From Fuerstiella sp. (GTDB taxonomy: Bacteria > Planctomycetota > Planctomycetia > Planctomycetales > Planctomycetaceae), in the NCBI GenBank assembly GCA_029245955.1, contig JAQWOH010000086.1, positions 1 to 64,000 on the forward strand: DNA of 64,000 bases, read 5' to 3'. The notes below the pieces were generated by a model. That model had not been told where the DNA came from and did not search any database. It saw only the letters and a list, made by a program, of their open reading frames with translations. This document shows positions 48,686 through 57,927 of the stretch, in pieces (the first letter of the stretch is position 1; every line of letters begins with the position of its first letter). The position numbers and the translations under genes were made by a program.

Positions 48686-49914
48686 GGGTGTTTGTCTCCG
48701 GAAGACGCGATTGACACCGTCCGCCCATTGTGGTGACTGTCACCTTTCGCTGTTTCAGAAGAGAAGCATGCTGCGACCGGGATGGTCAGCAACTCGTTCG
48801 TGTTGCCAGGCGTTCGAACATCCATGGACGCCTGATTCGATCTTTGGCCAGCGGCCTCTGCATCGGGCACAGGGGACGGATTCGTGGCTGCATCGTCCGG
48901 TACAGGATCGGCCGTAATGCGGTTGTACAGATCACTGAAGGCGTAACCGCTTGAGAAAAACTTGCGTGCTCGTCTTCGAAAGGCGTCGACATCCACGTTC
49001 TCAACGATCTGCATCGTTCCTTCACTGCGCCATTCTTCTATCAGTCTTCGTTCGTCACTGACAATACCGCGATAGACTTCCTGGCCCAGGTTCTGAACCA
49101 CTTTCAGCAACAATTCCTGCTGATCAGTTTCCAGTCGCTGCCAGACGCGTTCGTTCATCAGGATCTGTATCGAGGACTGGATGTGGCCGGTTAGATTCAG
49201 GCACGTCTGCACTTCGTGAAAACCCTTGGCCTTAATCACCGGCACGGGGTTTTCCTGTCCATCTGCGATGCCCTGCTGCAACGCCAGATAGACTTCAGCA
49301 AAGGAAATCGGCATCGGACTCGCTCCCAAAGCCGCTCCGGAGGCCTGCCAGACGCTGGCTCCAGGCATCCGCAGGCGAAATCCATCCAGGTCGTCGGGGT
49401 GACGAATCGGAATGTTCGATGTGATGTGTCGAGCCCCGTATGCCCACGTGTCAAGGACACGCACGTCGTATTTCCTGCGGATTTCGTCCCAATGCGGAGC
49501 CATTTCATTGCCGCGAGCGATCTCAAGCATGTGATCAAGATCTCGAGACGCAAATGCAGCATCCAGGACTCCCAGCGGCGGATGCCACATGGCCAGAAAC
49601 GATGGGCCGGAAATCGCCAGATCCAGTTCGCCGGCCACCAGTTGTTCCAGTAGTTCAGCTTCGCTGCCCAGTTGAGCGGCTGGATAGACGGTCACGTCCA
49701 GATCACCGGTGACCTGCTGCAGTCGTTCGGCCAGATGTGCCGTCCCGTACAGATGGGTGGGCGCCTTGACCTCATAGACATGAGCCATCTTAAGCCGCGC
49801 AGGGGCGTCAGCGCCTTGCTCCTGATGGCAACCATACAGCGGGATCAGCAACATCGTTAATACGGCGAAAACCGGACGATGCCACAGCAGAGTCGGCAGG
49901 CAGATACGAATCAT
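48682..49914 (-). CDS. dctP: TRAP solute-binding lipoprotein (DctP) with C-terminal extension
   Basis: A 410-residue protein. L-L-I-P-L-Y-G-C near residue 28 is a lipobox, so the protein is likely a periplasmic lipoprotein. The DctP/SiaP fold follows: L-G-S-E-A-E-L-L-E-Q-L near residue 80, F-R-L-R-M-P-G-A near residue 180 with the Arg that clamps the substrate carboxylate, and A-L-Q-Q-G-I-A-D-G-Q-E-N-P-V near residue 210. Usual length is ~330; here residues ~340-410 add a Ser/Asp/Pro-rich tail of unknown role. First gene of the P-Q-M operon, divergent from a zinc alcohol dehydrogenase gene. The substrate (an organic or sugar acid) is not identified. Confidence 0.9.
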   Translation of the reverse strand: MIRICLPTLLWHRPVFAVLTMLLIPLYGCHQEQGADAPARLKMAHVYEVKAPTHLYGTAHLAERLQQVTGDLDVTVYPAAQLGSEAELLEQLVAGELDLAISGPSFLAMWHPPLGVLDAAFASRDLDHMLEIARGNEMAPHWDEIRRKYDVRVLDTWAYGARHITSNIPIRHPDDLDGFRLRMPGASVWQASGAALGASPMPISFAEVYLALQQGIADGQENPVPVIKAKGFHEVQTCLNLTGHIQSSIQILMNERVWQRLETDQQELLLKVVQNLGQEVYRGIVSDERRLIEEWRSEGTMQIVENVDVDAFRRRARKFFSSGYAFSDLYNRITADPVPDDAATNPSPVPDAEAAGQRSNQASMDVRTPGNTNELLTIPVAACFSSETAKGDSHHNGRTVSIASSGDKHP

Positions 49915-50468
49915 CCACAGATTTCCGGCGATATTGGGTGTGACGTCACGTACGCAGTTTACTGAGTGATTGAGTCCTGAGCAATGATCGACATTTTCTG
50001 GGGGAAGACCTGTGGCGAACCCCGCCGATGAAATCAGGGATTTCTATTCTGCGTCGACGCTATCGTGTGCATTAAGCAACCGGCTCTGTTCGTGCGATCC
50101 GAAGTATGCTGCCCTGCCAGGACATCATGCATCACGCTTCCTGTCAACCACGACTTTGAGGACCGAGTACTGCCGAGCGTCGTTGTGTCGCGGCTGTCTG
50201 TTCTTCGGACGGTCGACCATGTTTCGCGGAGGGTGGCATCATCGTGCGAATTCCCAAAACCGCCAGTGACGCATCAGCTCGCGACATTTCCATCACAGAA
50301 CGCTTTACACCGACTGCCCGATCAGCGAGATTCCGACACAATGAGCCGGAGAAATTCCGCGATTGCGGCGATGGCCCCCGCATCTGCCGGAAGTGGTCCG
50401 TGGAAACTCCTTCTGCGCCGAATGGTCGTTTTCCGCTGGACCACATCTTTTTGCCGTCGAGAGCAAAC
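49915..50468. promoter_or_regulatory. Divergent region between the TRAP operon and the zinc dehydrogenase gene
   Basis: About 550 nt. The dehydrogenase frame stays open upstream to 50244, but similarity starts only at ATG 50469, so the rest is counted as intergenic. Promoters of the TRAP operon (minus) and dehydrogenase (plus) must lie here. No operator-like inverted repeat was identified. Confidence 0.4.
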
Positions 50469-51509
50469 ATGCGAGCTGCCGTTTTCGAAACGTTTCAGGG
50501 TGAGCTGCAGGTAAAGCAGGTCGCTGATCCACAGGTGCGGCCGGATTCGGCGGTTCTTCAGGTCGACGCCTGTGGTATCTGTCGCAGTGACTGGCATGGC
50601 TGGATGGGGCACGACAGCGACGTGCAGGTTCCACATGTGCCAGGTCACGAACTCGCGGGCGTCGTGGCCGAAGTTGGGAAGGATGTGACGGGCTGGAAAT
50701 GCGGCGATCGAGTTACCGTGCCGTTCTGCTGTGGGTGCGGACGCTGCGGCCAGTGTCTGGCGGGGCAACACCACATCTGTGACAACTTTATGCAGCCTGG
50801 CTTTACTGCTTGGGGTGCTTTCGCAGAACTGGTGGAAATTCGATTTGCCGATGTAAACCTGGTGAAGTTGCCGGAATCCATTGACGCGGTGACAGCCGCC
50901 AGCCTTGGTTGTCGGTTTGCGACGTCGTTTCGGGCGGTGATTCACCAGGGAAAGGTCACAGCCGGTGACGTTGTGGCCGTTCATGGTTGCGGTGGAGTGG
51001 GATTGTCAGCCGTTATGATTGCTGCCGCGGCCGGAGCTCGTGTGATTGCCATCGATCTCGACGAGGAACGGCTCAGCGTGGCGACGGACTGTGGTGCCGA
51101 CCTGGTTCTGAATGCCGGTCAGATCGAAGATGTGCCGGCCGCCATCGTTGATGCTGCTGCGGGCGGCGCGTCGCTGTCCATTGATGCACTGGGAAGTCAT
51201 CAGACGTGCGCCAATTCAATTCTGTGTTTACGTAAACGCGGGCGACATGTGCAGGTCGGATTGACCATGGGAGACGAAGCAGATCCGCCGATTTCGATGT
51301 CCACAGTGGTTGCCCGGGAACTGCAGCTGTATGGCAGTCACGGCATGCAGGCCGCAGAGTACGCACCGATGATAAGGATGATCGAATCAGGCCGACTGCG
51401 ACCGGATAAACTTATTGGAAATACAGTAAGTCTCAGCGAGGCTTGTAAGATGCTACCTCAGATGAACGAATTTTTCGGTCAGGGTTTCGCAGTCATTGAT
51501 CGCTTCTAA
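50469..51509 (+). CDS. Zinc-dependent alcohol dehydrogenase (MDR superfamily)
   Basis: Start at ATG 50469 (346 residues). Catalytic zinc ligands fit C38 (C-G-I-C-R-S-D) and H60-E61 (P-G-H-E-L-A-G-V). The structural zinc cluster is C-G-C-G-R-C-G-Q-C near residue 88-96, with C104. The Rossmann NAD(P) loop is V-H-G-C-G-G-V-G-L-S near residue 172, and I-D-L-D-E-E-R ends the second strand with an Asp that favours NAD+. It oxidises an alcohol or sugar alcohol in the cytoplasm. Divergent from the TRAP operon, it may process the imported solute, but this is inference. Confidence 0.9.
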   Translation: MRAAVFETFQGELQVKQVADPQVRPDSAVLQVDACGICRSDWHGWMGHDSDVQVPHVPGHELAGVVAEVGKDVTGWKCGDRVTVPFCCGCGRCGQCLAGQHHICDNFMQPGFTAWGAFAELVEIRFADVNLVKLPESIDAVTAASLGCRFATSFRAVIHQGKVTAGDVVAVHGCGGVGLSAVMIAAAAGARVIAIDLDEERLSVATDCGADLVLNAGQIEDVPAAIVDAAAGGASLSIDALGSHQTCANSILCLRKRGRHVQVGLTMGDEADPPISMSTVVARELQLYGSHGMQAAEYAPMIRMIESGRLRPDKLIGNTVSLSEACKMLPQMNEFFGQGFAVIDRF

Positions 51510-51618
51510 GAAATACGAGAATGGAATTCCGTGGCGATCTTTCTGCAGACAGTCCTTGGAGACGTTATTGACGGGGTCCGTTGATATGATGAGATTAAAG
51601 AACGATTACATGGTCGTA

Positions 51619-51650
51619 ATGCCGGGCCGGAACGATGCCGGGCCGGAACG
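51619..51650. repeat. Perfect 16-bp tandem duplication in an intergenic gap
   Basis: The unit atgccgggccggaacg is present twice head to tail (51619-51634, 51635-51650) between the zinc dehydrogenase and the TPR gene. Each unit contains the small palindrome ccgggccgg-like core. It may be a slippage product or a binding site. Confidence 0.8.
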
Positions 51651-51799
51651 ACAGGTGCGATTGGTCTATGGAACCCGGGGCAGTGCCTGAGGAACGTCAG
51701 CAGTTCTGTTTCCTTATGAAATGAGCGTTCGGTTTGTGTCGTGTCTGCCGACGTTTGTGAACGTGTTAAACTAAGTGTTCTGTTTGATGGTCCTGAGAT

Positions 51800-52900
51800 A
51801 TGAATCGTCTGGTTATGTCAATTCTGGCTCTTGCACTCGGTTACGCGGGCCGGCATTGGCCCCGTCCGGCAGTAGCGGAATTGGAGTTTGAAGCGACGTC
51901 TGCGTGGAATAATGGTCAAGTCGATCTGGCGGAACGCCTGGCGAGGCGTGCGCTGTCCAGAGAGCCGACGGCTACCCGAGCGAAGGACGTTCTTACACAG
52001 ATTTCGTACCATCGAAATCTGCCGGAACTAAGACTGGCCGTGGCGCTTGCACCAGATGAACAGCCGCATGCCGCAGCAGACCGTTTCATGAAGGCGGGTT
52101 CAGTGGCGTTGTCTTTGAATCTGGCTAGGCTGGCAGATGGTTACTGGAAGACGGGACTGACCAAAGACAATCGAGCCTCTTCATTGCACCATCGGCGATC
52201 AACTCTGGCCGGTGCTCGGCTGGATCCATACAGTATGCAGCAGCGCCTTCTGGAATGGTGTGAACACGGCAGTCCGCCGGAAGACGTCGTGATGCTTTTT
52301 CTGGAGATTGCCTCAATTGACCACCGCGACGCGTCGGCCGCGGAAGGCGCATTGCGAACCTGGCTGGAAGCGGATTCCACAGATCTGGACACTCGCCTTG
52401 GTCTGGCTCGGTGTCTGATTGCCAGGGGGCAGTGGCGTGAGTGCGAAGTTGTACTCAATGGTTATTCGGGGGAACCGGGAGCTGCGACACTGCTGGCAGT
52501 GTCACGTGCCTCAGCCGGTCAGGCAGATGGGGCCGCAGAGATACTGCCGGAACTCCCTTTTCCCGACTGGGTTGCTGATCACTGGTATGCCGTGGGATTG
52601 ATCGCGTTGCACCGCAAACACTGGATCGCTGCCGCCGATGCACTTGAATTAGCCGTGAAGAACCGACCGTTGAGTATACCGTTTCGATCCCGATATTGTG
52701 AGGCGCTGCGGCAGAAGGGAGATGTCAGTACTGAACGGACTCAAGTGAAACTCCTGAAGACACTGTTTAGAATTGTTAACGTGGCGAATCGGTCCACCGC
52801 GGCGCCTGACAGACTTGCGGAAGAACAGGTGGCGGAAATGTGCATTTCAGTGGGTGCTGACGAGGCTTCGCGCATTCTTTCCGGCCGTTCTTCACGTTGA
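51800..52900 (+). CDS. Tetratricopeptide-like repeat protein
   Basis: A 366-residue protein. The start is a weak signal or anchor helix (L-V-M-S-I-L-A-L-A-L-G-Y-A). The rest is alpha-helical with TPR-like helices: W-N-N-G-Q-V-D-L-A-E-R-L-A-R-R-A-L near residue 35, W-L-E-A-D-S-T-D-L-D-T-R-L-G-L-A-R-C near residue 190, and Y-A-V-G-L-I-A-L-H-R-K-H-W-I-A-A-A-D-A-L-E-L-A-V-K near residue 262. TPR proteins mediate protein contacts; no enzyme domain is visible. The next gene, a CRTAC1 protein, begins about 95 nt after its stop, and the pair is likely co-transcribed. Confidence 0.75.
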   Translation: MNRLVMSILALALGYAGRHWPRPAVAELEFEATSAWNNGQVDLAERLARRALSREPTATRAKDVLTQISYHRNLPELRLAVALAPDEQPHAAADRFMKAGSVALSLNLARLADGYWKTGLTKDNRASSLHHRRSTLAGARLDPYSMQQRLLEWCEHGSPPEDVVMLFLEIASIDHRDASAAEGALRTWLEADSTDLDTRLGLARCLIARGQWRECEVVLNGYSGEPGAATLLAVSRASAGQADGAAEILPELPFPDWVADHWYAVGLIALHRKHWIAAADALELAVKNRPLSIPFRSRYCEALRQKGDVSTERTQVKLLKTLFRIVNVANRSTAAPDRLAEEQVAEMCISVGADEASRILSGRSSR

Positions 52901-52994
52901 CACGTTCTGCATGTTTTTGTTTCGCTGGATCAGACATTCTTTCTGTTCCCGGCTACTGCGCCAATTGTCCGGCGCAACAGCACATGAATGTTCT

Positions 52995-54791
52995 ATGACC
53001 CATCAGAAACGCCTTCAAACAATGAGCGGGAAGATATTTGTCCTGTTGTGGCTGCCGTTGATGCTGGTGTTGGGTTACGGCTTCGGTCACCTTAAGAAGG
53101 AAACAGAGTTCTGGACGGGGGATCGTGATCTGTTCAGGACCATCGGTGTTCGACCTGCGCCCTTGCCGCAAAGTCGTTCCGGACCTGCTTCTGCCGTTGC
53201 GCCGGTGAAGGAAGTGCGTTTTGCAGAGTTCCGGAACACAGGCGTGGATTTTGTGTATGAGAACGGTCCTGACGGCCAGTTTCATCTTGCCGAGACGCTT
53301 GGTGGTGGAGTCGGTGCGTTCGATTTCGACAATGATGGACACGTTGACCTTGTGTTCGCCGACGGTGGCAATCCGGTGACATGGGCGTCAAGTCATCAAC
53401 AGCGAATCCAGTTGTATCGTCACTACGAAGCAACGTCTTTCCGTGCAGTCGCTGCTGCGGCGTCGATGTCCTGGACCGGATATGGTCATGGATGTGCTGT
53501 AGCAGATGTCAACAATGACGGCTTCGACGACTTGCTGGTGACTGGATATCAGACATCTGCGCTCTTTATGAATCAGGGTGACGGCACGTTTCGGGAAGCT
53601 CCCGGCTGGCAGAACCTGACCAGTGAACGCTGGTGTGCCACGGCCGGATTCAGTGACTTTGACGGGGATGGCGACGTGGACGTGTACATTGCATGTTACG
53701 CGGCCACACCGCGTAACTTGCCAACGCCAGTTTGTGAATCTGAAGGAAAGAGGATTCACTGTAATCCTCACACTTACCCTGCGGTTCCGGACATGATGAT
53801 TGAAAATACAGGTAACGGACGTTTTGTCGACCGCTCAGAATCGTCCGGCATTGCCGCATTCGCGGAATATGGTTTGGGCGTGTCCGTTGCTGACCTGGAC
53901 AGCGATGGCACACTGGAGATTTTTGTGGCGAACGATGGTCGCCGAAATCTTCTTTTTCGGCAGGCCTCGAATTGGAAGTACGAGGAAATCGCTCTCGGCA
54001 GCGGCGTTGCCTTTAATGGCCAGGGGGAATCGATGGGATCCATGGGGATCGCTTGTGCCGATTTTGACCGAAACGGATGGCTGGACCTGCTGACGACAAA
54101 TTTTGCTTATGAACGCAATGTGCTGTGCGCCAATCTGGGGGGACTGGCCTTTGTTGACATGTCGCAGGGGACACCGATGGATGTTTTCAGCCGCACCACT
54201 GTTGGGTGGTCCGCGGTGACACTGGATGCGGACCTTGACGGTTTCAGTGATGTCTTTATTGCCAACGGGCATGTGACACCGATGCCGTCTCAGTCATGGC
54301 CGCAGCGGCCCCATTTGTTTCGTGGTGGCCTCAGTGGCTTACAGCTGTGCGGTGAAACAGGAGGCTATTTTGAACAGAACTGGCATGCCCGTGGCGCATG
54401 TCGGGTTGACCTTAACGAGGATGGTGTCGATGACCTTGTGGTCAGTCACATCGACGCAAAAGCGTCACTGCTGCGGAACGATACATCTTCGATCGGCAAT
54501 GGCTTGAATTTGCGCCTGGTTGGAACTGTATCGTGCCGGTCGGCAGCGGGAACTATTGTGGAGGTGGAAACGGCTGCGGGAATGACTGTGTACAACGTCA
54601 GTCGAAACGGCGGATATTTGTCGTCGAACACAAACCTTCAGCGTATTGGTGTTGGCCAGGCGGAACGCGTCGATGTCGTTCGAATTCGCTGGCCGACCGG
54701 TCAGATTCGGGAAGTGCGCAATGTCCCCACAAATATTCCGGTGACAATTATCGAAGGCCGACCGACCCCGGTTAAGTCAATTGTCCGGTAG
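52995..54791 (+). CDS. CRTAC1-type protein (FG-GAP repeats + ASPIC/UnbV domain)
   Basis: I choose ATG 52995 (598 residues); ATG 52911 and ATG 53022 are alternatives. A signal-anchor helix (I-F-V-L-L-W-L-P-L-M-L-V-L) is followed by seven FG-GAP/EF-hand-like repeats with D-x-D-x-D/N-G loops, e.g. F-D-F-D-N-D-G-H-V-D, V-N-N-D-G-F-D-D, D-F-D-G-D-G-D-V-D and D-L-N-E-D-G-V-D-D, which should bind Ca2+ in a seven-bladed propeller. The C-terminal ASPIC/UnbV domain ends with V-R-I-R-W-P-T-G. It is exported and probably acts in extracellular binding. Convergent with the SGNH hydrolase gene 117 nt away. Confidence 0.9.
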   Translation: MTHQKRLQTMSGKIFVLLWLPLMLVLGYGFGHLKKETEFWTGDRDLFRTIGVRPAPLPQSRSGPASAVAPVKEVRFAEFRNTGVDFVYENGPDGQFHLAETLGGGVGAFDFDNDGHVDLVFADGGNPVTWASSHQQRIQLYRHYEATSFRAVAAAASMSWTGYGHGCAVADVNNDGFDDLLVTGYQTSALFMNQGDGTFREAPGWQNLTSERWCATAGFSDFDGDGDVDVYIACYAATPRNLPTPVCESEGKRIHCNPHTYPAVPDMMIENTGNGRFVDRSESSGIAAFAEYGLGVSVADLDSDGTLEIFVANDGRRNLLFRQASNWKYEEIALGSGVAFNGQGESMGSMGIACADFDRNGWLDLLTTNFAYERNVLCANLGGLAFVDMSQGTPMDVFSRTTVGWSAVTLDADLDGFSDVFIANGHVTPMPSQSWPQRPHLFRGGLSGLQLCGETGGYFEQNWHARGACRVDLNEDGVDDLVVSHIDAKASLLRNDTSSIGNGLNLRLVGTVSCRSAAGTIVEVETAAGMTVYNVSRNGGYLSSNTNLQRIGVGQAERVDVVRIRWPTGQIREVRNVPTNIPVTIIEGRPTPVKSIVR

Positions 54792-54908
54792 ACGCAGGCT
54801 GAAACTTTCAGCCGTACAGCCTCACGCTGCAGGCAGTCGCGTATTGTTGTCGCACTAAACAGTGTTCGCGCGAGACTGCACGCCTGATGGCCGAATACCG
54901 CAAGAACA

Positions 54909-56558
54909 TTATTGAACGTTGTTGTTCTGTTCGTTCAGTTCCTGTTGCACCAATTGATGTTGCTGCAGTGCTCCAGCGTGTGACGGGGCAATCTGCAGGA
55001 CACGTACGAAGGAATCTCGGGCAGACTGCCAGCGTTTCAGCTGCACTTGTGTCAGTCCCAGGTGATAGAGTGAATCGACATGGTCAGGGTTGACGGTCAG
55101 GGCTCGCTGAAACACATCCAGGGCTGCATATAGTTGTCCGGATTCCCGGAACTGCAGTCCGGTACGATGATATTCATTCAGCAGATCCGGCTTGTCCTGA
55201 AAAGCGCTGACAAAATCGCCCTTATGGCCCGACTGAATGCGTTTGGAATAATGTTCTGCCTCGACCCACCGATTCTGGCGTCGCAGGACCCATTCGATGC
55301 GTTCTTCCATTGATTCTGACTGCTCCTGAATGGCCAGAGACTGAGCGACCATCGACGCGAAATCATCATCAACATCTTCGAAGCGAATACCGACTGCCCC
55401 GGGATCTGCTGTCGTGAGGACCCTGTGCAGGGCCGCAGCGGCAACCTGACAACCACGCGGAGACGGATGCATGCCATCTCCATTGGTGTAGTACCAGTCC
55501 GGTTTTGGCTTTTGTGGCAGTGTCTCCCAGTCATTCCGAAAAGCACTCGACAGACGAGTTGTGGGAAATCCGTGGGCCCACGCAATGTGTTCGACAATCA
55601 GATCGTCCTGACCCGGCAAAAAATGGCGATCTTCGATACCGTCTTTAGTGAACGATGGCCACACGGCAATCAGAACGTCGAAGTTGTGTTCAACGGACAA
55701 CTGCTGAAGTCGCCGAAATCCATCCACGACATTGTTGTCGCCAATGGAGTGACGATGCCATTCCGCCGGCGCCAGTTCGTCACCAAAATGAAACAGGTTC
55801 AGGCTTAACGCCGTTTGCCGAAACAAATGCGAGTGTTCGAACAGTGATTCAACCAACGCCGGACGTTCGACGATGCCTCCTCCCAGTGTGTGTTCCAGAT
55901 TAAATCCCCAGAAATCATTCTCCACGAACAGCAGCACTACCTGATCCGGAGAAAACTTCAAACCGAGACGTTCAAGCAGTTCAACCTCAGCAAGTGTGCA
56001 GTAACCTGCCACACCGCAATTGATGACTTCGACTGATCTTCCTTCAAACTGATCTTCCAGCTGTCGGGCGATGGTCTGTTCGTCTGCGACATAGTTCACA
56101 AGTTCGACCACAGAATCTCCGAGGAGCACGATGCGACTCACTCCGGCATTTCTGCGAGTTGGGCGTTCGACATCGCGGAGGCCATGTGAGTTGACCGTTG
56201 TGAATCCGGAATGCGTAGCGGGAGCTCCCGGTACGAAGTCGTTTTCGCGAGTTCGCAGGTATCCATGTTGGGGAGTGAAGCGCGCCTGAAAGCCCGGTTG
56301 CAACTCGTAACGAAGAACGGGATTGAACGAGCGGATATAAGGCGAGTGTTCATCTTCCAGCCGTATTGCCTGCATTTGAGGAGCCAGGTGCAGCTTTCGG
56401 ACCAGAAATTCTCCCAGAGCAAGAGCGAACAACGTGGCAAGCAGAGCTGCAATGGGTTTTCGCAGCCACCAGAACATGCGGGCTCGGCGGGGTGTGGATT
56501 CGGTGGGAGGTCCCATTGCTCTGCCAGCCGCACTGTAGTTGTGTGAGTCGTGCTGCAC
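54909..56558 (-). CDS. SGNH/GDSL hydrolase-like protein with C-terminal TPRs
   Basis: A 549-residue protein. A single N-terminal helix (A-A-L-L-A-T-L-F-A-L-A-L) at ~35-50 anchors it. The SGNH domain has block I as L-L-G-D-S-V-V-E near residue 148 (nucleophile Ser), then C-G-V-A-G-Y (Gly block) and N-D-F-W-G, and the catalytic D-x-x-H as D-G-M-H-P-S near residue 362. TPR-like helices fill ~455-540 (Y-A-A-L-D-V-F-Q-R-A-L, L-Y-H-L-G-L-T-Q-V). SGNH enzymes cleave or make esters, often acetyl groups on glycans. It begins 4 nt after the multi-span membrane protein gene, consistent with an acyltransfer pathway (inference). Confidence 0.82.
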   Translation of the reverse strand: MQHDSHNYSAAGRAMGPPTESTPRRARMFWWLRKPIAALLATLFALALGEFLVRKLHLAPQMQAIRLEDEHSPYIRSFNPVLRYELQPGFQARFTPQHGYLRTRENDFVPGAPATHSGFTTVNSHGLRDVERPTRRNAGVSRIVLLGDSVVELVNYVADEQTIARQLEDQFEGRSVEVINCGVAGYCTLAEVELLERLGLKFSPDQVVLLFVENDFWGFNLEHTLGGGIVERPALVESLFEHSHLFRQTALSLNLFHFGDELAPAEWHRHSIGDNNVVDGFRRLQQLSVEHNFDVLIAVWPSFTKDGIEDRHFLPGQDDLIVEHIAWAHGFPTTRLSSAFRNDWETLPQKPKPDWYYTNGDGMHPSPRGCQVAAAALHRVLTTADPGAVGIRFEDVDDDFASMVAQSLAIQEQSESMEERIEWVLRRQNRWVEAEHYSKRIQSGHKGDFVSAFQDKPDLLNEYHRTGLQFRESGQLYAALDVFQRALTVNPDHVDSLYHLGLTQVQLKRWQSARDSFVRVLQIAPSHAGALQQHQLVQQELNEQNNNVQ

Positions 56559-56562
56559 GCGG

Positions 56563-57744
56563 TCAGCCCTGCTGCTGAAGATGCCCGAAAAGATTTCGTC
56601 GCACCGCCGGGTCCCTTATTTTCCAGACTGCACCGTCCGTAAAATAATGATGTATGTTGATTGCCAGGCTCAGCAGCATTGACAGTTGCCGGTGGGGATC
56701 GGCGGTCTTTGTGGCCGCCAGTACTCCATCAAAGGCAAGCGCACCGATCGCGACCAATAACACATAATAGCAGATGGTATGCCGCACGACGTGCCCATGA
56801 TCACGTCCCGGCTGCTGACTGTATTGATTTATTTCCACCCGCAGCGGGAAAATGAGGTACTGCAGCGCGTGAGCGATCTGCAGCGCAAAGAACATTTTCG
56901 GATACAGGTAGATCAGAATGTACCATGCGTACGTTGCCAACCACGGAACAGATGCCTTGAACGCAGTCGCCGTATTGCCATTTTTTGCAATGCGATAAAA
57001 ACCGTATATTCCCACACAGAAGGTGGCAGCAAGCATCCATAGCCAAGACGTATAGATCGTTTCCACGAGTGACGCCAGACCTGGATATAACCAGTCCATG
57101 ACCGGCCGTATGTCATCGGACTGCAGCACCCAGAGAATGTGAAACACCAGCATCGCCCGAAAGCCGGAGCGTATCAGCACCCGATCTGTCGTCCCAAGTC
57201 GTACACCGCCAAGAAAAGCCAGAGAACAGGTCATGCCCCATGACTGACCGGTATAATGCCAGGCCAGCATGATTACGGCCACAGGGAACAGCACGTCGAT
57301 CATGCTCTGATTGGCCAGTCCCGGGAGTTCGGGCGGGTTACGGCCGGAAGTCAGCATGCCATACACAAAAATTCCCACCAAAAAAGCAGGCAGAACAATC
57401 GCCACCCAGAAATGCTTTCTGACATTCTCGCGTGTTCTGTAAAGAATTCGATAAGACGCCAGGAAGTGCGGCCAGTTAAGCAGAATGTTCGCGACCATGA
57501 TCTCGCCGACGTCTATCTGCTGTCCCCAGGCCGGCGGTTTTCCCATGGCATAGATCAGGAAGCCCAGAATTGTGATCAGGGATAACGCGCCGCCGCAGGT
57601 GACATCAACGAACGGAGATATAATCGCAGCAGCTCGGGACTGAGTAGGCGACTGCACACTCACGGCGTTGTTTCTCCTGATAGTCGGTATGACAAACATG
57701 TGAGTGTATGGTTCGCGATCCGAGTCGGCAATCGGAGCATGCAC
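56563..57744 (-). CDS. Multi-span membrane protein of unknown family
   Basis: A 393-residue protein with about nine to ten hydrophobic segments starting near residue 50. Charged or polar motifs sit at membrane edges: N-W-P-H-F-L-A-S-Y-R near residue 95, W-H-Y-T-G-Q-S-W-G near residue 162, H-A-L-Q-Y-L-I-F-P near residue 290, and near the end N-I-H-H-Y-F-T-D-G-A-V-W-K. The several conserved-looking His/Trp/Asp residues suggest an active site or a metal or lipid site rather than a plain structural protein. I do not recognise the family. It is 183 nt downstream of the octahaem cytochrome and 4 nt upstream of the SGNH gene. Confidence 0.7.
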   Translation of the reverse strand: MHAPIADSDREPYTHMFVIPTIRRNNAVSVQSPTQSRAAAIISPFVDVTCGGALSLITILGFLIYAMGKPPAWGQQIDVGEIMVANILLNWPHFLASYRILYRTRENVRKHFWVAIVLPAFLVGIFVYGMLTSGRNPPELPGLANQSMIDVLFPVAVIMLAWHYTGQSWGMTCSLAFLGGVRLGTTDRVLIRSGFRAMLVFHILWVLQSDDIRPVMDWLYPGLASLVETIYTSWLWMLAATFCVGIYGFYRIAKNGNTATAFKASVPWLATYAWYILIYLYPKMFFALQIAHALQYLIFPLRVEINQYSQQPGRDHGHVVRHTICYYVLLVAIGALAFDGVLAATKTADPHRQLSMLLSLAINIHHYFTDGAVWKIRDPAVRRNLFGHLQQQG

Positions 57745-57927
57745 GATGACGTGTCATGACACGTCGTAAGAAACCACCGGCAGGAAGGGGCCGATGTTCC
57801 GGGCACCGATCTGATTCAAGTCAGATGCCCGGTTCTGAACTGGCAATCGTACAACGTCGAAAAACGCGATGTGCCCTCAGTGCACGACTGGCCGTGTTTC
57901 CGCGAATTTCGCGGATGATGACTGACG

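Noticed and set aside
50322-50984. 220-codon minus-strand ORF
   Set aside because: Antisense to the zinc dehydrogenase, whose zinc ligands and NAD loop are intact.
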